In this document: positions 35,561-49,428 of the stretch, in pieces
How the letters are laid out: the number at the start of each line of letters is the position of its first letter
Position numbering within the stretch: the stretch's first letter is position 1
Assembly: GCA_902806565.1 (NCBI GenBank)
Contig: CADCXA010000025.1
Span: forward strand, 1,054,001-1,118,000
Length of the DNA stretch: 64,000 nucleotides
DNA from: Hypoxylon rubiginosum
Taxonomy: Eukaryota; Ascomycota; Sordariomycetes; Xylariales; Hypoxylaceae
Direction of reading: 5' to 3'
Position numbers and translations under genes: made by a program
Notes under the pieces: model-generated
Databases searched by the model: none
What the model was told of the DNA's origin: nothing
The model's input: the letters and a program-made list of their open reading frames with translations, nothing else

Positions 35561-36693
35561 TACCATATATTGCGCCCCTCCCCCTCCCCCTCTCCTGCAC
35601 CAGCATGTAGGGGGGTTTGTACTATTATCGAACCCGGGAGCATTAACCTGGGAGGAAGGTAGGTACCATGGGTAAGCGGCTCTATGCATTCCGTCTAAAG
35701 TAATCTATAGAGGACAGCTCTAACGGAGTGAGCAAGCATATATGGGACATAAAATACGGATAACGGCTGTATATAACGCATTTGCATACAATAGCCTGTG
35801 TAAATCAAGAATCGCTATGCTTTTGAAAAAGTACATCATATGCTGATCCTATCTAACCTCCTTACTGCACTATATTTATATACCTACATGTACGGAGAGG
35901 AAGAAATATGGAATAATCATTACAATGGCGTAAAGGAGCTCTTCTAGGGGGTAGTGTCATGTCCGGAGTTAAAGAGAATAGCACGCAGGACATAGAGATG
36001 TCAAATAACATCATAGATAGGCTTTAACGAGTATCCAGTAAAATGGGGAGAATCGAAGCAGACTGGAAGCGCCAGCCTGCATGCACTCTGTCAGCAATGC
36101 AAAGGTTGATGTAATACGACGTATGCAACATGCGGGGGACACTTCACTGACGACCCGGCTAAGCAGCAGGTATGATGCATGAAGCAGATCATTGCATGAA
36201 TTCGTAAGTTTCACGTCCGGGGAAACAAATTAACTGTCTAGACTCTCCCCTTTGTCACCATGGCCGCCGTAGAAATGAGGCGGAGTGGGAATGATGACAC
36301 TTCATGGAAACCATTCCAAATGAAAAACCTGATTTTATTTCTTTTCTCGTGTAATAGCAACAACCATTCATCCTCCATCCTCCCTCTCCTCCCCCCTGTG
36401 TCTTCTGTTTTGTGGTCAAGTTGAGGTTGCGAGGTAAGTTTTCTCGACAAGACGGCGGGTCATATATCTGTACTCGAGCAGCGTTATCGAAACGCCCGTT
36501 GCGGTTGCGGTTGCGGTTGCGTTCGGAGGTCTGTGGTGTAAACCCGAAAGCGACGGAGTGGTGCCAACGAGATCGTTGGTCGAGGACAAGTATCGAGACT
36601 CGAGCGCGGTTTTCTGTGCATCGAGGAGCAATTTATCGGGAGCGGCCGAACCTAGAAGACGACGAAATTCGCATGAATAAGGGTACTCTTGCT
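35561..36693. other. Intergenic region between convergent genes
   Basis: The 3' flanks of the Rdx and PP1 genes. A C-rich tract (CCCCTCCCCCTCCCCCTC) begins just after the Rdx stop near 35575. A (GGTTGC)n hexamer run lies at about 36498-36521, close to the PP1 3' end. No gene is supported. Confidence 0.45.
36498..36521. repeat. GGTTGC hexamer run
   Basis: Four consecutive GGTTGC-type units about 170 bp beyond the PP1 stop codon. This is a simple non-coding repeat, expected to vary in length between isolates. Confidence 0.8.
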
Positions 36694-37888
<1,195 letters not shown>

Positions 37889-39644
37889 GTTGGTTTCCTG
37901 ACCTGCCAGGTAGTTGGCCCGCGAAGGTAAAGGTGTGTTGAGATCAGGGCCTTAGGGTTGGAGAGGATGGACCGGGATCTGGGGAAATACGGTGGAGCCC
38001 GATGTCAAATATGATGCACTTCTTAGGCCTATTCGCACGCCGAGTTGTTAGTGGACAAGGCATCTATCAAGACGAGAAAATGGGCAGGATTAATTTTGGG
38101 GCCCGATTAGGGAGAGATCTTGATTGAGAGGGTAGAGGATAGGCCGTAGGCCGTGGGTGTGTATAGGCGGGCTCAAGCTGAGGTGACGACAAGGTGAGTG
38201 GGGAAGAGGGGCGCGGTGGATTATGGATTATCAAGAACTCAAAACCCCAAAAAAGGGAGACGAAAAAACTCACGATGAAGTGATCCCAGCTAAGTGATGG
38301 AGCTTTCCGAAGAAGCTCGGGACTCTCTATTAAATTCAGGTACAGAGAAAGTCTAGTGGCGATTTATTGCTCTAGCATTAAAATTTTTTTTGCAATCTCA
38401 ATTAAAAGCGAGAATGCTTCGTCTCCTGATTGTTGTTGCGCCGGTGCAGGCTTCGTAACAGGCTGCGACAGTATGCTGGCGATAGCTTCGTCGGAGTCGA
38501 GATCGGTCGGCAAGTGCAGAGGGAGAGGCGGGTAATTCTGAATCGGCTCTGGCGCTGCTGGAAAGGGAACAAATCGTAATTCGAGACTATCCGTACTGTG
38601 TTGTAGTCGGCCCTGTTCTGGGACTCGATACTCGCCAGGCGTAGATGATGTTGTAGAGATGAAGAGGGGTGGTCAGTTTGTTGAGAAAGAGGGAAGTTGG
38701 GGACAAAATTGTCGTCCGTCACGGTCGGGTTGATTATCGAGAAGTCGTTATTTGCTACACACCTGCTCTTTTGTTGTTACAATGACACAAAGCGCGCAAT
38801 TCTCAGGACCGGATTGTCAGGCGGTTGTCAGAGCCAAGGTAATGGGAGGCAACTGGGGGACGCCAGGGGACAGGCCAACAAGTGTCTTGTCTTGTATTGA
38901 CGAAAACAATGCGTAAAAATCGCCTCGTCCTGTGCAAAACGAACACTAGGATTGCGTCTCGCGGCGAAAAGGAGATTTGTAAAGACCACGGTTGATAATT
39001 TAAAAAAAGGGCAACAATTATCGTCGTTGGAAAATATGTACGGAATGCGTCGCCGTTGTCGCGGGGTCTGGGTTTACTGGGCTGCTGGGCTAGAAAAAAT
39101 GGAAGAGGGAAGAGATGAAAAGGGTCAAAGCCGATGGAAACGTCAGAAGATTTCGGCTCAATCAAACCTGCAAGACTTCGCAATTGTCTAGAGTCCTTTT
39201 TTTTTTTTCTCACTCTAGGCCTATTAGGTACCTAAAACCAAAGTTGGCTGGCTGGGTCAGGGTGTGGAACTCGTACCTTAGGTAGTACCTGTTAAGACCA
39301 CAGCTACGATCAGGCCTGTACTTCGTTTTCGATAGGTACCCGAGAACAAGGGCTCGTCTGGGGGGGAGGGGGGAAGAACTAGGACGATGTTAGGGGACTA
39401 AGGGGGCTCGAGGGTCGTATGTAAGGCCTAAGGGGCCTAAGGGGAGAAGAATGCTGGGCAAAATGCTGGGCAAGTGAGCGGGTGGGGTTTCAGATACCGG
39501 ATTCTCATTGGCAGAAATGAGGCTGTGCAAGCGGAAAGCGCCAGGGACATCGGGTTTTAAAACCATAAAACCTTGAACCAAGCAGCCAAGCGGCCAAGGT
39601 ACTTCTTTTAGGTACCTATCCGCAGGCACACGGACGGTTACGTA

Positions 39645-39695
39645 TTGTACATTTTGTACATTTTGTACATTTTGCATTTTGCATTTTGCATTTTG
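39645..39695. repeat. Two adjoining short tandem repeats
   Basis: Three copies of a 9-bp unit (TTGTACATT) pass directly into three copies of a 7-bp unit (TTTTGCA). The two units share TTTTG, so the second array probably arose from the first by deletion of two bases within the unit. Confidence 0.85.
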
Positions 39696-39922
39696 TCGTA
39701 AATACATACACATGCAGTCAATATCAAACCGGAATCATCATAGGTTTCTTTACAAATATATATTGCCCTATTCTCCATTTCTTTGTCTTGCCCTCTCCGT
39801 TGCAACACCAGTCCCCCAACCTACACATATCTAATACTTACATGTAGGTATTTCGACAGGTATTGATATTGATATCAATCTCAGTCTTTCGCTCTTCTAT
39901 AAGCCGACTCGCATCCCAACCC

Positions 39923-39938
39923 GTACGTACGTACGTAC
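39923..39938. repeat. GTAC tetranucleotide run
   Basis: Four perfect GTAC units, hence fully self-complementary. A simple repeat in intergenic DNA. Confidence 0.85.
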
Positions 39939-42282
39939 CTTCATAGGTATGTATGACAAAAGGACAATATCGCGGCCAACCTTACTTCTCCCCCTTCTTC
40001 ATTTAACTGGTCTTGGTCTACTCCAAACTCATATGGCTCGCCATACATTACGAACTCATGTGACAAGATTGGCCAAAGACACTGACAACTCGGACTTGTA
40101 GGTAAAGTATGCTCCATACACGCGTTGCCGCGTCTCACCTCTTACACACTTATCTCTCTCTCTATATATGTCTTCTCACCAGCCATTAGCTTATTAAAGT
40201 TTTCGAAAAACGATCATCTAGCGTCTATTCCATACAACTTCCCATGGATTTAGGATTCTACCAACTCTCCGGGAGCTTCCACCCCGGATTTTTGGAGGCG
40301 GCTTGTCGCCTCGCGCGGACATGGCCAAACCACGCCTAGTCGTCCATTCAAAAGACCTTACCCGGCGATCTGCTTGGTCTACTCCACTGGTGTCTCGTTT
40401 AAGTCGTATCTTTCCTCTCAGCAAAGTCTACGCATCAAGACATCATGGCCTCTTCGACATGTACGCAACGTTACTGTATGGCCAGTGGAGGTATGATTTT
40501 TCCCCGGATTTGATGGTTTGGCTAAACTTCAAACTGCCAAGGACGACAGCCGTACGGCACTTTGCTGATGACAGTCGGGTTTGGTGCAGGAATCCCACTC
40601 GTTTCTCCTTCCCAAGTCGGCCGCAGCAGCATCGACTACAACCACCCTGCAGTCTCAAGTTCCCGATATGTATAAAAGAAAAAAACTTCCTGTTGACTCG
40701 TGCATGATGCATTCAGGGGCCGATTACGCGAATACTCCTGTGGGCAGGTAGGCAAACCGTGACTGATTCCAATAGCGAACCTGCAAGCAAGCCATGAGTA
40801 GGTAGTGATTTAACACAACCTTGGTACATCTACTGACAAACGTTAGCGAGGTTCGTTTATAGAAGAGAGAAAATATTGATTTAGATCGGCGAATTAACAC
40901 CTTAGGAGATGTGACAGGTCAACAACTTAGCCGTATTGGCCATTCGACTATGCATCTCGTCTCTACCGAGGGTAAGAGGATCTAAAATGGAACTCCTCGC
41001 GACTCTAGCTCTATCGTCTCACCCGCCATCTCAGCCGTCCTGTAGCTACCGAATATTTCAATAGTTGCCTCTTCAGGCGTCGAGTCCATTGTCAGAACCT
41101 ATTGCTAACTGCTACAAACATGAACACTGCTGAATAAGAGGCTGGTGCATGCCCAGGAAGGGTGGCTTGTCTAACCGCCGAGGATCACAATTAGTTTGCT
41201 TTGAAATGCATAGGCTGCAGAAAAGCACGCAAGCAACGAAAGTGCTGTAGCTGAGCTGTAAGACAAAGAAAGCTTTCACAGCAAACCGTCGACTCAAGCC
41301 GTTGTACCTCTCGCTACTCAACTCACTTCTCTCACCCAGTCACATGATCAAGGCTCAGACGCAAGAAATTGCAGCCTCAGGGAGAACAGCCATGTTTATC
41401 ATGGCATTACCGATTGGTCGTACCATTGTGGTTACTAGTTAGTACGACTAGGGACTCTCCCATCATTGGATACAGACGACTCTAGTCCGAGATTGACGTC
41501 AACTCTTTGATGCTTCAGCCTCTCGGACTGCAATAAGAAAGAAATTTAGATCATGGGATACTCACTAGACAACTCGAGTTACTAATCAATTACTCAACTC
41601 GTAATGGCACATCAAAGAACTTATCCGCGAAGCAAACCGAGCTATAATTCTCGCAATTCGGCATCCAACCGAGGTCCGGTCAGCCGGCAGGACTGAGTAA
41701 CGCAAGATTTCGCTCCCCATTTCCCCGACTTAAAGCATACCGTCATCGCAACAAAATGAATTAGTATTGGGGGCATGCAGAGAGGGTTTTCGATGCCACT
41801 TTCCACCCAAGAAATCCAAATAATATGCAGCGAAGGGTCGCTAAGCCTCTACAGCTCGCACTTGATAACACGTCGTACGTACCACACCATTTAAAGATTT
41901 AATGATTCTAGGTACTCGTATGTATAAACCAATCTCGGCTATCGACAATCCAGAGTCACCGGCCTGGTCACGCATGGCATAAGTGTCGCGTCCGGGTATC
42001 ACCAAAGAAATTGGCGTCTTCATTAAAATCCTTTAGGCGACGGCCTTACTTTTAGACGTACAGATGATGACGTATACCGGCTGATAGCACTCAATGGAGC
42101 GCGAGGGTGTCAATTTCATCGGGTCACACCAGGGCAAACCAACCCTTGGCTGTACTACCTCTGCTGCAACTTCATCTCGATGGAATATTTTCGTGTCGGG
42201 GCACGTGTCAACAATGTACGGGGGTTAGTCAGCCCCAAATGAAATCGAAGTCGAACTCGCATGTCATCTGTGTGCCTCGAGC

Positions 42283-42585
42283 ATGTCTGCGCATATGTTT
42301 GTTATGACAACCATCGCCCATGGATTTATCGAAGAGTTAAGATAGGCTCGGGATACGGAAAAGGTGTCCGAAATTCTCGAGAACGCGCCGATGTCGTCGG
42401 GTAATGTTATCGAGGAGATCTATTGGAAATCGGTGAGAACCATGAACCGGAAACATGTTACCAGTACTGGAGGGCCTTGGGTGGACGTAACTATTATCAT
42501 GGAGGGGGATTCCTTCATGATTCCTTTCTACGGCCTCTATCATAAGGTATCCGAAGAATATCGAGTCGAGGTAGAAAGATCATAA
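42283..42585 (+). pseudogene. Possible gene relic with one internal TAG
   Basis: From the ATG at 42283 (MSAHMFVMTT) the frame encodes 100 codons with one interruption, TAG at 42343-42345, in the context ELR*ARDTEKV. The predicted peptide looks protein-like (EEIYWKSVRTMNRKH, GDSFMIPFYGLYHKVSEEY). The TAG could come from CAG by one C-to-T change. No domain was recognised and no flanking exons were found, so this may equally be a chance open frame. Confidence 0.35.
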
Positions 42586-43559
42586 AGCACTAGCCCTGTC
42601 TTACTTATATCTTGATGATGCCTTTTAGGTATCGGACTACATGGAGACCATAGTATGTCTTACCAAAAGAATTCACTATCTTATTCAATGTCATTTTTTT
42701 ATTTCATTGATCTATTCGTATATTTAACTAGTATTTTATGACTAGGTAGCGTAGCTAGATGCCAACATTATCAACTTCATGGACCGCTAGCCATGATACA
42801 GCTCTACGTGTCTAAATTTTCTACAACCTAGGTCCCCCGCCCCCGCCACTACCCCTATTTCCTTTTCTTTTGTTAACCAGTGTCGTACAATTGGCTTACA
42901 CAACAACGATGCCTCGTTCACCCTTGATCTCATTAGGTAAGGGGCTAACTGACGGGCTGACTGGTGAAGCAGGCTGAACGAGGGTGATATCGCGTGGTAA
43001 GTTGGATGCCTATTTCTACCTCGATTATATGGGAAAGCCAACAGTCGTTTAAAGTATATTTTTATTCATTTTGAATTGTGCGGCAAGCTTATCAAGAATC
43101 TTCGTTCTCGAGTACGAAGCTATGGCATCGATCTAGTTAAATGCGAGATATGGCTCTTGTACGCGACTGTTCGATGACGTAGAAGTTACATTCGCCTGCC
43201 GAAAGTCGACGATTCATGGGACTCTAAAGCTTCCCGGGTCGGAATTCTCAAAAGGCCATTAGGAAACCCCGAGCAGAGGTGTCATCTTCCCGGCGATCAT
43301 CTGTTTGCGTGGAGTCTCTTGTGCGCGTGTTACTCGGAACTTCTTCCGCTACATAGATATTCCTTACTTGACTCTGAGCTACCTACCGCTGGCCCAAGTC
43401 ACCGGCTCTCCTGCTCAGTGACAAAGCCATGGCCCAGTTCTTGAGCGAGATTCCCGCCAAGAAGCCGTAATCCGCCGAGGCGAAGACGGTGAGTGACGCT
43501 ATTTACGTCACGAGGTCTCGACAAGAAGACGAGAGGGGGAAGACGGCGGGGATTGTGCA

Positions 43560-44341
43560 CACGGGCTTAATTTCGGACGAGACCTACTGCTGGTAGCCTC
43601 GTGTTTTCCGAGACAAGACAGGAGAGGGGTCCTACCGTCGAGGGAGCCAAGCATCTGATTGATACGGACGAACGACGAGCTACCGTACATCAACGCCCGC
43701 TAATCTCCTCGCCGTCCACGCTGCGGAAAATGTAGCACCAGGTGATCGGCAGGTATTCTAGCAACGTCGCTGTCGCTCTAGGGCGGCAAGGCCCAGACGA
43801 GACACGCGGGTCTATGTGCAAACTTAGGCACAAGTGTATACTCCGTCGTGACAAGGACTACGTCCGGGCTGCTGCCGGGGACGATACCAACGATCGGTGC
43901 TAGCACCACGTTGTCACTGACGAACTCTCCGCTTGCGTCTCCGTCTCCGCCTCTGAGAGGAACGACCGATGTCCGATTATAATCAAAATCCGTTGGGATT
44001 TCTCCAGGATCATGTTTAGCAACGCCCGCAGATGGCAAGCTCTGAGTACCCTCTACGTGCTGGACGTGACGTACCGCAATATCGCCCGGTACATGTTTAC
44101 TCGCATCTAGGGCCTAGTGCTACAGAGACGCGAGGGCTGGGGGCAGTGCCCGCGCTGCGGGATATTCAAGATCGATGTTCCGAGGTAGAACTTCGACAGA
44201 AACAATAGGCTGGCCCAGATTCTCGGGGGTCGACTGTATGCCTTGCGGGAAGACGAGTATTTGGAAGTTGATAGGGACGAAAATTACACTATTGATATAC
44301 CTCCTCTGATAAAGGGTTTATATAAATACGGTTTCGTATAA
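43560..44341 (+). pseudogene. Possible gene relic with several internal TAG codons
   Basis: A GC-richer island in AT-rich surroundings. One plus-strand frame reads a protein-like sequence (KCILRRDKDYVRAAAGDD; IRWDFSRIMFSNARRWQ; GWGQCPRCGIFKID) to a stop at 44339-44341, broken only by TAG at 43733, 43901, 44108 and 44186 in the last 600 bases. TAG can come from CAG or TGG by a single transition of the kind caused by repeat-induced point mutation. Caution: four stops in about 200 codons is only moderately fewer than chance, and a minus-strand frame (44038-43778) is also open. Not identified. Confidence 0.3.
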
Positions 44342-44552
44342 GCTATATATTTTCGAAGAATCATATAAGCGATTGCCGTATGTTTCCCTATCGGTAGTCA
44401 TGACTAGCCCTGAGGAAATCCCCAAGACTACTCACGTAAACTGTGACACTCTGTCACGATGCCAACCTAAAAATGAACAGATAACTACGCTGCTGCGCGA
44501 GAAGCTCTCTGCCTCACTGCCGAGAGCAACGGGTATACATGCAGTCTATCTC

Positions 44553-44616
44553 AACCCCTATCCGAACTATCAAATGAACCCCCTATCCGAACTATCAAAT
44601 GAACCCCCTATCCAGA
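44553..44616. repeat. 25-bp tandem repeat, about 2.4 copies
   Basis: The unit CTATCCGAACTATCAAATGAACCCC is present twice exactly and begins a third time (CTATCC) before diverging. The period is 25 bp, so it would shift frame at each copy and is unlikely to be coding. Confidence 0.88.
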
Positions 44617-45732
44617 AGGTCAGGTCCTTGACGGACTCGTTGTAAATCTCCAGAAGTACCACCTGCTGCTGGTAGAAGACTTTGAACCCAAATCCCTTCA
44701 GGGGAGCTCGACGTAAAAACTTTTTCCAATGAGAGCTGAGTAGATACCTACCTTGAGTACTTTAGGCAATACCTAGGCAAAAACTTTTTGTCAAAATATT
44801 GATGACTACAAGGCCAGAGAAAATCCCGTTTAGACTAGGGATTTTCCAGCAACATATATATCTGGGAGGTTTTCTTTTTTTTCTTTCAGCCAATGGTCTA
44901 ATTCTTCGAATAAATTAATGACCCTTTTTAGTACTAAGCAGGCCTTCATTTCAAATACCTACCTGGTACCCTAGGTAGAAATAATGATGCAAGCTTGTTA
45001 GCACTCGTCAATACCTAATGGTTACATATAAATAAGCGTATGGATGTAATCCTCAGACGTGAGTATGTACGTAGCTCATATCAGAGAATCCTTACAGTCA
45101 AGACACTCACTCGCCCAGGCACCTCCCCCTATCCAAGCTCAGGAACATCGACAAAATACTAAGTATAGAAACTCGATTGCAATATACGGTACTAAAGCTA
45201 AAGCTAAAGTCTTCCGCCGCGTGAGGCGCAGGACACACCGTGACAAGACGTCAAACAAGGCAGTCGGTCAGTCAGTGAGTTAAGTCCTGTCCTTCCGAAC
45301 ACACATGATGCAGCAGCAGTCATCTCGGGAAACCCCCATAAACTAGAAATAGAAAAAGAAAAAAAAAAGCCACCCACGCGCGTACGCAACGTGTCGAAGA
45401 CACTGGGCTAGACCGTTCCTCTCAACGCCTCCTCCAAAAAACAAGACTTCGTGGCTTGTTATATCGGATTGAAAAATAAAATAGAAAGGGGGTAGTGCCG
45501 TAGAACTCTCAAAACTCCATGTTTCCTCCCTCCGTAAACCCCACCATGTGTGTGCATAACGTAATCGACTGGGAAACTGATGCAAGAAGCCGGCCCGAGC
45601 CGGCATTAGGTGTGCAATACAGTGTAACTAAAGTAGTAGCAGGAATGAAAAAAGGAGGACTTCAACACATAACACACAATTATTCGTACAGAATTAGAAT
45701 ACCTCCGCATTACCATCTACCATCGGGTATAT

Positions 45733-48700
45733 CTAGCGCCTGCGGTAGGGCGCCTTGCGCTTCTTCGCCTTAGACGTGCTCTTCTTCGTTGGGCTAGGGG
45801 CAGCGACAGGTTGTGGCTCAGCCGTCTCCGTAGTGTTAGCGGGCGAGGCCGTGATGCTATCCTCGTTGATCTCGACACCGAGTCCCTTAAGCTCATCCTC
45901 GTCGATCTCGGTCAGTTCCTCACTAAGACTGCGAACTGCATCTCTACCCTGCCACTGTTCCTGGACCGCCGAAGTGCCCTCCGGCTCCAAGTCTTGCAAG
46001 TACCATATGACGCCACCGTCGGTAAGCGGATCGTTGGGCTGGTGTCCAAGGCTGCCGTTGGATTGCGGAGGAGTAGGCGGCGCAGGCTGTACTGCAGGTG
46101 CCGCTCCTACATAACCGTTTGTCGCCGGTGGTGTATCTATCGGTTGTAGACCATCCGTTGACATTTCCTCCTGCTTCGCCTCAACCAGTTGTGACTCTTC
46201 ATTAGCAATTACGTTGGTGGATGATTGAACACCGTCCATTTCGGTGTCAGCCTCAAGCCCGGATGTGTTGACCTCAATGTTACCGCTACCACTAGCAATC
46301 ACGCCCTCAACACCAGCATCGGCCATGGTAACGTCCACTAGGGTGCCGTCTGCTGTAATAGGGTCGTCAGTCTGGCCGACAGTGATCTCTGCAGCTGATG
46401 AATCGACCATGATGACGTCCTGACTCTGTTCAGACTCCGCGATTCCTTGGTTGGTATTCTGCGGGCGCAGTTCAAGACTGGCTTCCATCATAGACTCCAG
46501 CTCTTGTTTGAGGTTATCGAACGGCCTATGAACGGCCTCAGCCTCGAGGTGCAACGCTGTCTCTAACTGCGGTTGAACCGACTTAAGGATTCTTTTGCCT
46601 AGCTTCTTCCGGTCCCGGAAATCAGAAAAGTCGGACTTAGACGCCGCTGGAGCAATTAGGCCGACTTTCGCTTGCGAATCCTCCTGCGGCTTCGGCTCAG
46701 TATTAATACCGGCGTTGATGACCTCACAGAGATCATGAGCAAAAGTTAGTGTGGTAGTATAGAAACGGTCGTCGATCTTGTTTGACAACTTGAGAAGTCC
46801 GTCGTGGAAGAGATTCTTATCTAGCCTGTAGTCATGGAACAGTCAGCATATTGCGAACATCCTGATCATGCTGGTAGCCAGTTAACTTACGTGATAGCCT
46901 TATCGACGATCGGTGGAAGCATCTTATGAACAGGGAAATAGCATGTATCAACAAATTCTTGTTCCATCTCGGCAGCCTCAAGCTTGATTTGTTCTCTTCT
47001 GACTAGTGCCTCTGACAAGACCTTGAGCTGGTCCAAATCTTTAATAAGTGTCTCGGAAAATTCGATTCTTCGTGACAAGCGAGCTTTGCCAGACGGACCC
47101 ATAGCTGCAAAGTTGCGTCGAGTAAGCTCCATAGAGGAGAACGTCTCCATCTGCAGCTGTAAGCGCTTGAGTAGTGCAGCACCACGACGCATCTCGCGCT
47201 TCAATGTCCAATAACGACATGCATCACTAACAAACTCCTTACGTTTGAGGAAAGCAAAACGTTGTAGGGAGGCTTCGACGATCTCGAATACTGCTTGCGG
47301 AATCACGGGAGCACCGGACGGTAGCTTCCATATTGATTTCCCTGCCTGTCCCTTCTTGTCCCCGAGGACGGCAGAGAGCTTCGCCCCGGTCATTTGCGAT
47401 TCATCTGGCGGGTGTTCGGTTATTGCATTTCGATGTGACGCGGCGATAGACATGGCCTTGGCTTGGCTGTTAGCCCAGATGCGGTCCTTCATGTTCTTCT
47501 TGTAGTACTTCTTCGCTCTCTTAGTCGCGTGTACTACGTCGTTCTCTTTAGCGTATTCCGAAGGACAATGCTTGTCGCAGAGCGCCTTAAGATTCGTGCT
47601 GCCGTCGAGGACATCTAGAGCGCCCGAACTGTTCTTCATCTTCAGGAAGAGGCGAGCACGGCGGGCACAAGTTACGTGGAATGCTTGGTAGCAAGCCTTA
47701 TTACCGCATTGTATGCAAGCACCCATCTGCTGGTTGCAGATGTAACAAGTTAGTTTCCATCGGCTCTTCGGGACCTTATCCACGTCCATGACGGGTTCCA
47801 TAAAGGTGTGGTTGCCTAACGTGACTTCTGGAATCCACATAGCACAGAGCAGATGTGCCCATTTCGATGAATTTGTCTGCTTGAAAGCGCCATCCGAGTT
47901 GGGGCAGAAGATACAAGTCTGGGCATGTTGTATTAGTAGTGGCTTTCAAGTAAGAAGCGGGACCAAGAGAGAAACTGACCGGGATGCCACGACCAATAAG
48001 CTGGCATTTTCGACATAACCATTGGCCCTCCGGAATAAATGGAACACCATAACACTCCTGGTGGACCGCTAGATCGCATCCATCACAAAAAACAATTGCA
48101 TTTGTGTTTTCACAATCCCCGTCGTCGCAAATCGCACACTTACTATCCTGCTCTTCTCCGGCTTGCGGCTCGCCATTAACAGCCGCAGCTGAGCTCGATC
48201 GGGGTCTGTGGGTTTGCGGCGGCTTAGGATTGGGCTTTGGTATTCTCTTCTCCAATGCATGCCACTCCTTCTCGATCTTTGTGATGGTGATCTCGAATAT
48301 CTCGCGAGTGACCGGGTTCCAACCTTGCGATTTCCTGTGTGCATTATACCCCTCCAACCACATGTCATCTTGTTCGTCCATGTCATATTCGACACGACCC
48401 AGGACATTGGTGGTTTGAGGCGCCGATTCTCCGTCGACCTTAACAACGGCAGCCTGCTCTGCCTCGTCTTCAATATTGGCATCGCTTGCCTTGATCAGTT
48501 TTCTGTCCGGCCGGATAAAGTTGTCACTCTCTTGGTATCCAACATTCATCATGGCCTTCTCGACGTATCGAGCCTGGCCAAACGTCTTGCTCTCAAAGAG
48601 CGCAATGCGGTCGGTCTTGCGATAGGAGGGAAGCTTGAGGTCAAGCTTCTCCTTGTTATTCTGACCGTGGATGGGGAGCGGGGTAGGGGTATTTGGCGCT

Positions 48701-49428
48701 ATCTGCTGATCTCCGCGAGTGGCATATAGAGAGTCTCCCCGCGGTAGTCGGCCGCCACGTCTCCTACTAGGAGTCGTGGCAAGCGGCCCGGGAGATACAG
48801 CATTATTCGCTGTGCCATTTGGCGCGGTCAAAAGGGTAGCCGACGCCGCATTAGGGTCCTTCGATGGGCTTCCAGCATCGTTATTATCTACGCCGGCAAC
48901 TTTGGCTGCCGGGGTTTCTGGGATTGGTCTTGCAGTTCCATCGACATCTTGAGCGTGAAATAGCATAAATGTGGCATCTATATCAAGATTCGGGTGGAAT
49001 TCCTCCCAGCCTCGCTCTTCTCTAGGTTTGTATCCCTCGCTCTGAACGACGGCAGCAGCTACCGCGGCTGCGGAACTTATTTGCATTTCGTCGTCTGCGT
49101 CGACTCGGGTTGCAGTGCGAGTGCGGGTGCTACGTTCGCGTCTAGGAAATACGGAGGGGGAGGCCGCACCGTTTTGCACACTGTGCCGGGCTCTGGAGCG
49201 GCTGCCCGTCGCGACGGCCGATTCGCCTTGTTCATTGGCGGCCTGGTCGTTAAGTCTGCTGGTAATTGTAGAACCGCTCGCAGTGTATCGTCGGCGCTTT
49301 GCAGGAGGCTCGGTAGCAGCTACAATGCTGCCGTCTCGAGCGCGTCGCACGGTGCTATAAGAGCCCTTCGGTCGACCGCGAGGGCGCGAAACAGCGGCCT
49401 GCCGTGGGGTTCTCGGGCTCGGTGCCAT
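45733..49428 (-). CDS. PHD/extended-PHD chromatin protein, Nto1/BRPF-like
   Basis: Exons 49428-47980, 47918-46891 and 46825-45733 (introns 61 and 65 bp) join to 1189 residues. An AT-hook-like N-terminus (PRGRPKG) precedes a disordered region. An EPL1-type segment lies at about 340-400. A C4HC3 PHD finger sits at about 433-480 (CAICDDGDCEN through WLCRKC). The first intron falls right after it, and exon 2 opens with the extended PHD (CIFCPNSDGAFKQT ... CYICNQQMGACIQC ... CDKHCPSEY) at about 484-605. This PHD-knuckle-ePHD order defines the BRPF/Jade/Nto1 family, scaffold subunits of MYST acetyltransferase complexes (NuA3 in yeast) that read histone H3. No bromodomain or PWWP domain is evident, as in yeast Nto1. 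The C-terminal 350 residues are acidic and end in basic KAKKRKAPYRRR. Confidence 0.9.

Larger units (their letters stand above)
37889..45732. other. Long gene-poor region with simple repeats and possible gene relics
   Basis: A 7.8-kb span with no intact recognisable gene. The first 1.5 kb should be the PP1 promoter. Simple repeats lie at 39645-39695, 39923-39938 and 44553-44616. Protein-like stretches interrupted by stop codons lie at 42283-42585 and about 43560-44341. A 134-codon frame on the plus strand at 40303-40707 lacks an ATG at its beginning and has no recognisable features. Confidence 0.45.

Noticed and set aside
40303..40707. Plus-strand open frame of 134 codons
   Set aside because: Begins at a TTG, has no domain, and a shorter minus-strand frame is also open over part of it.
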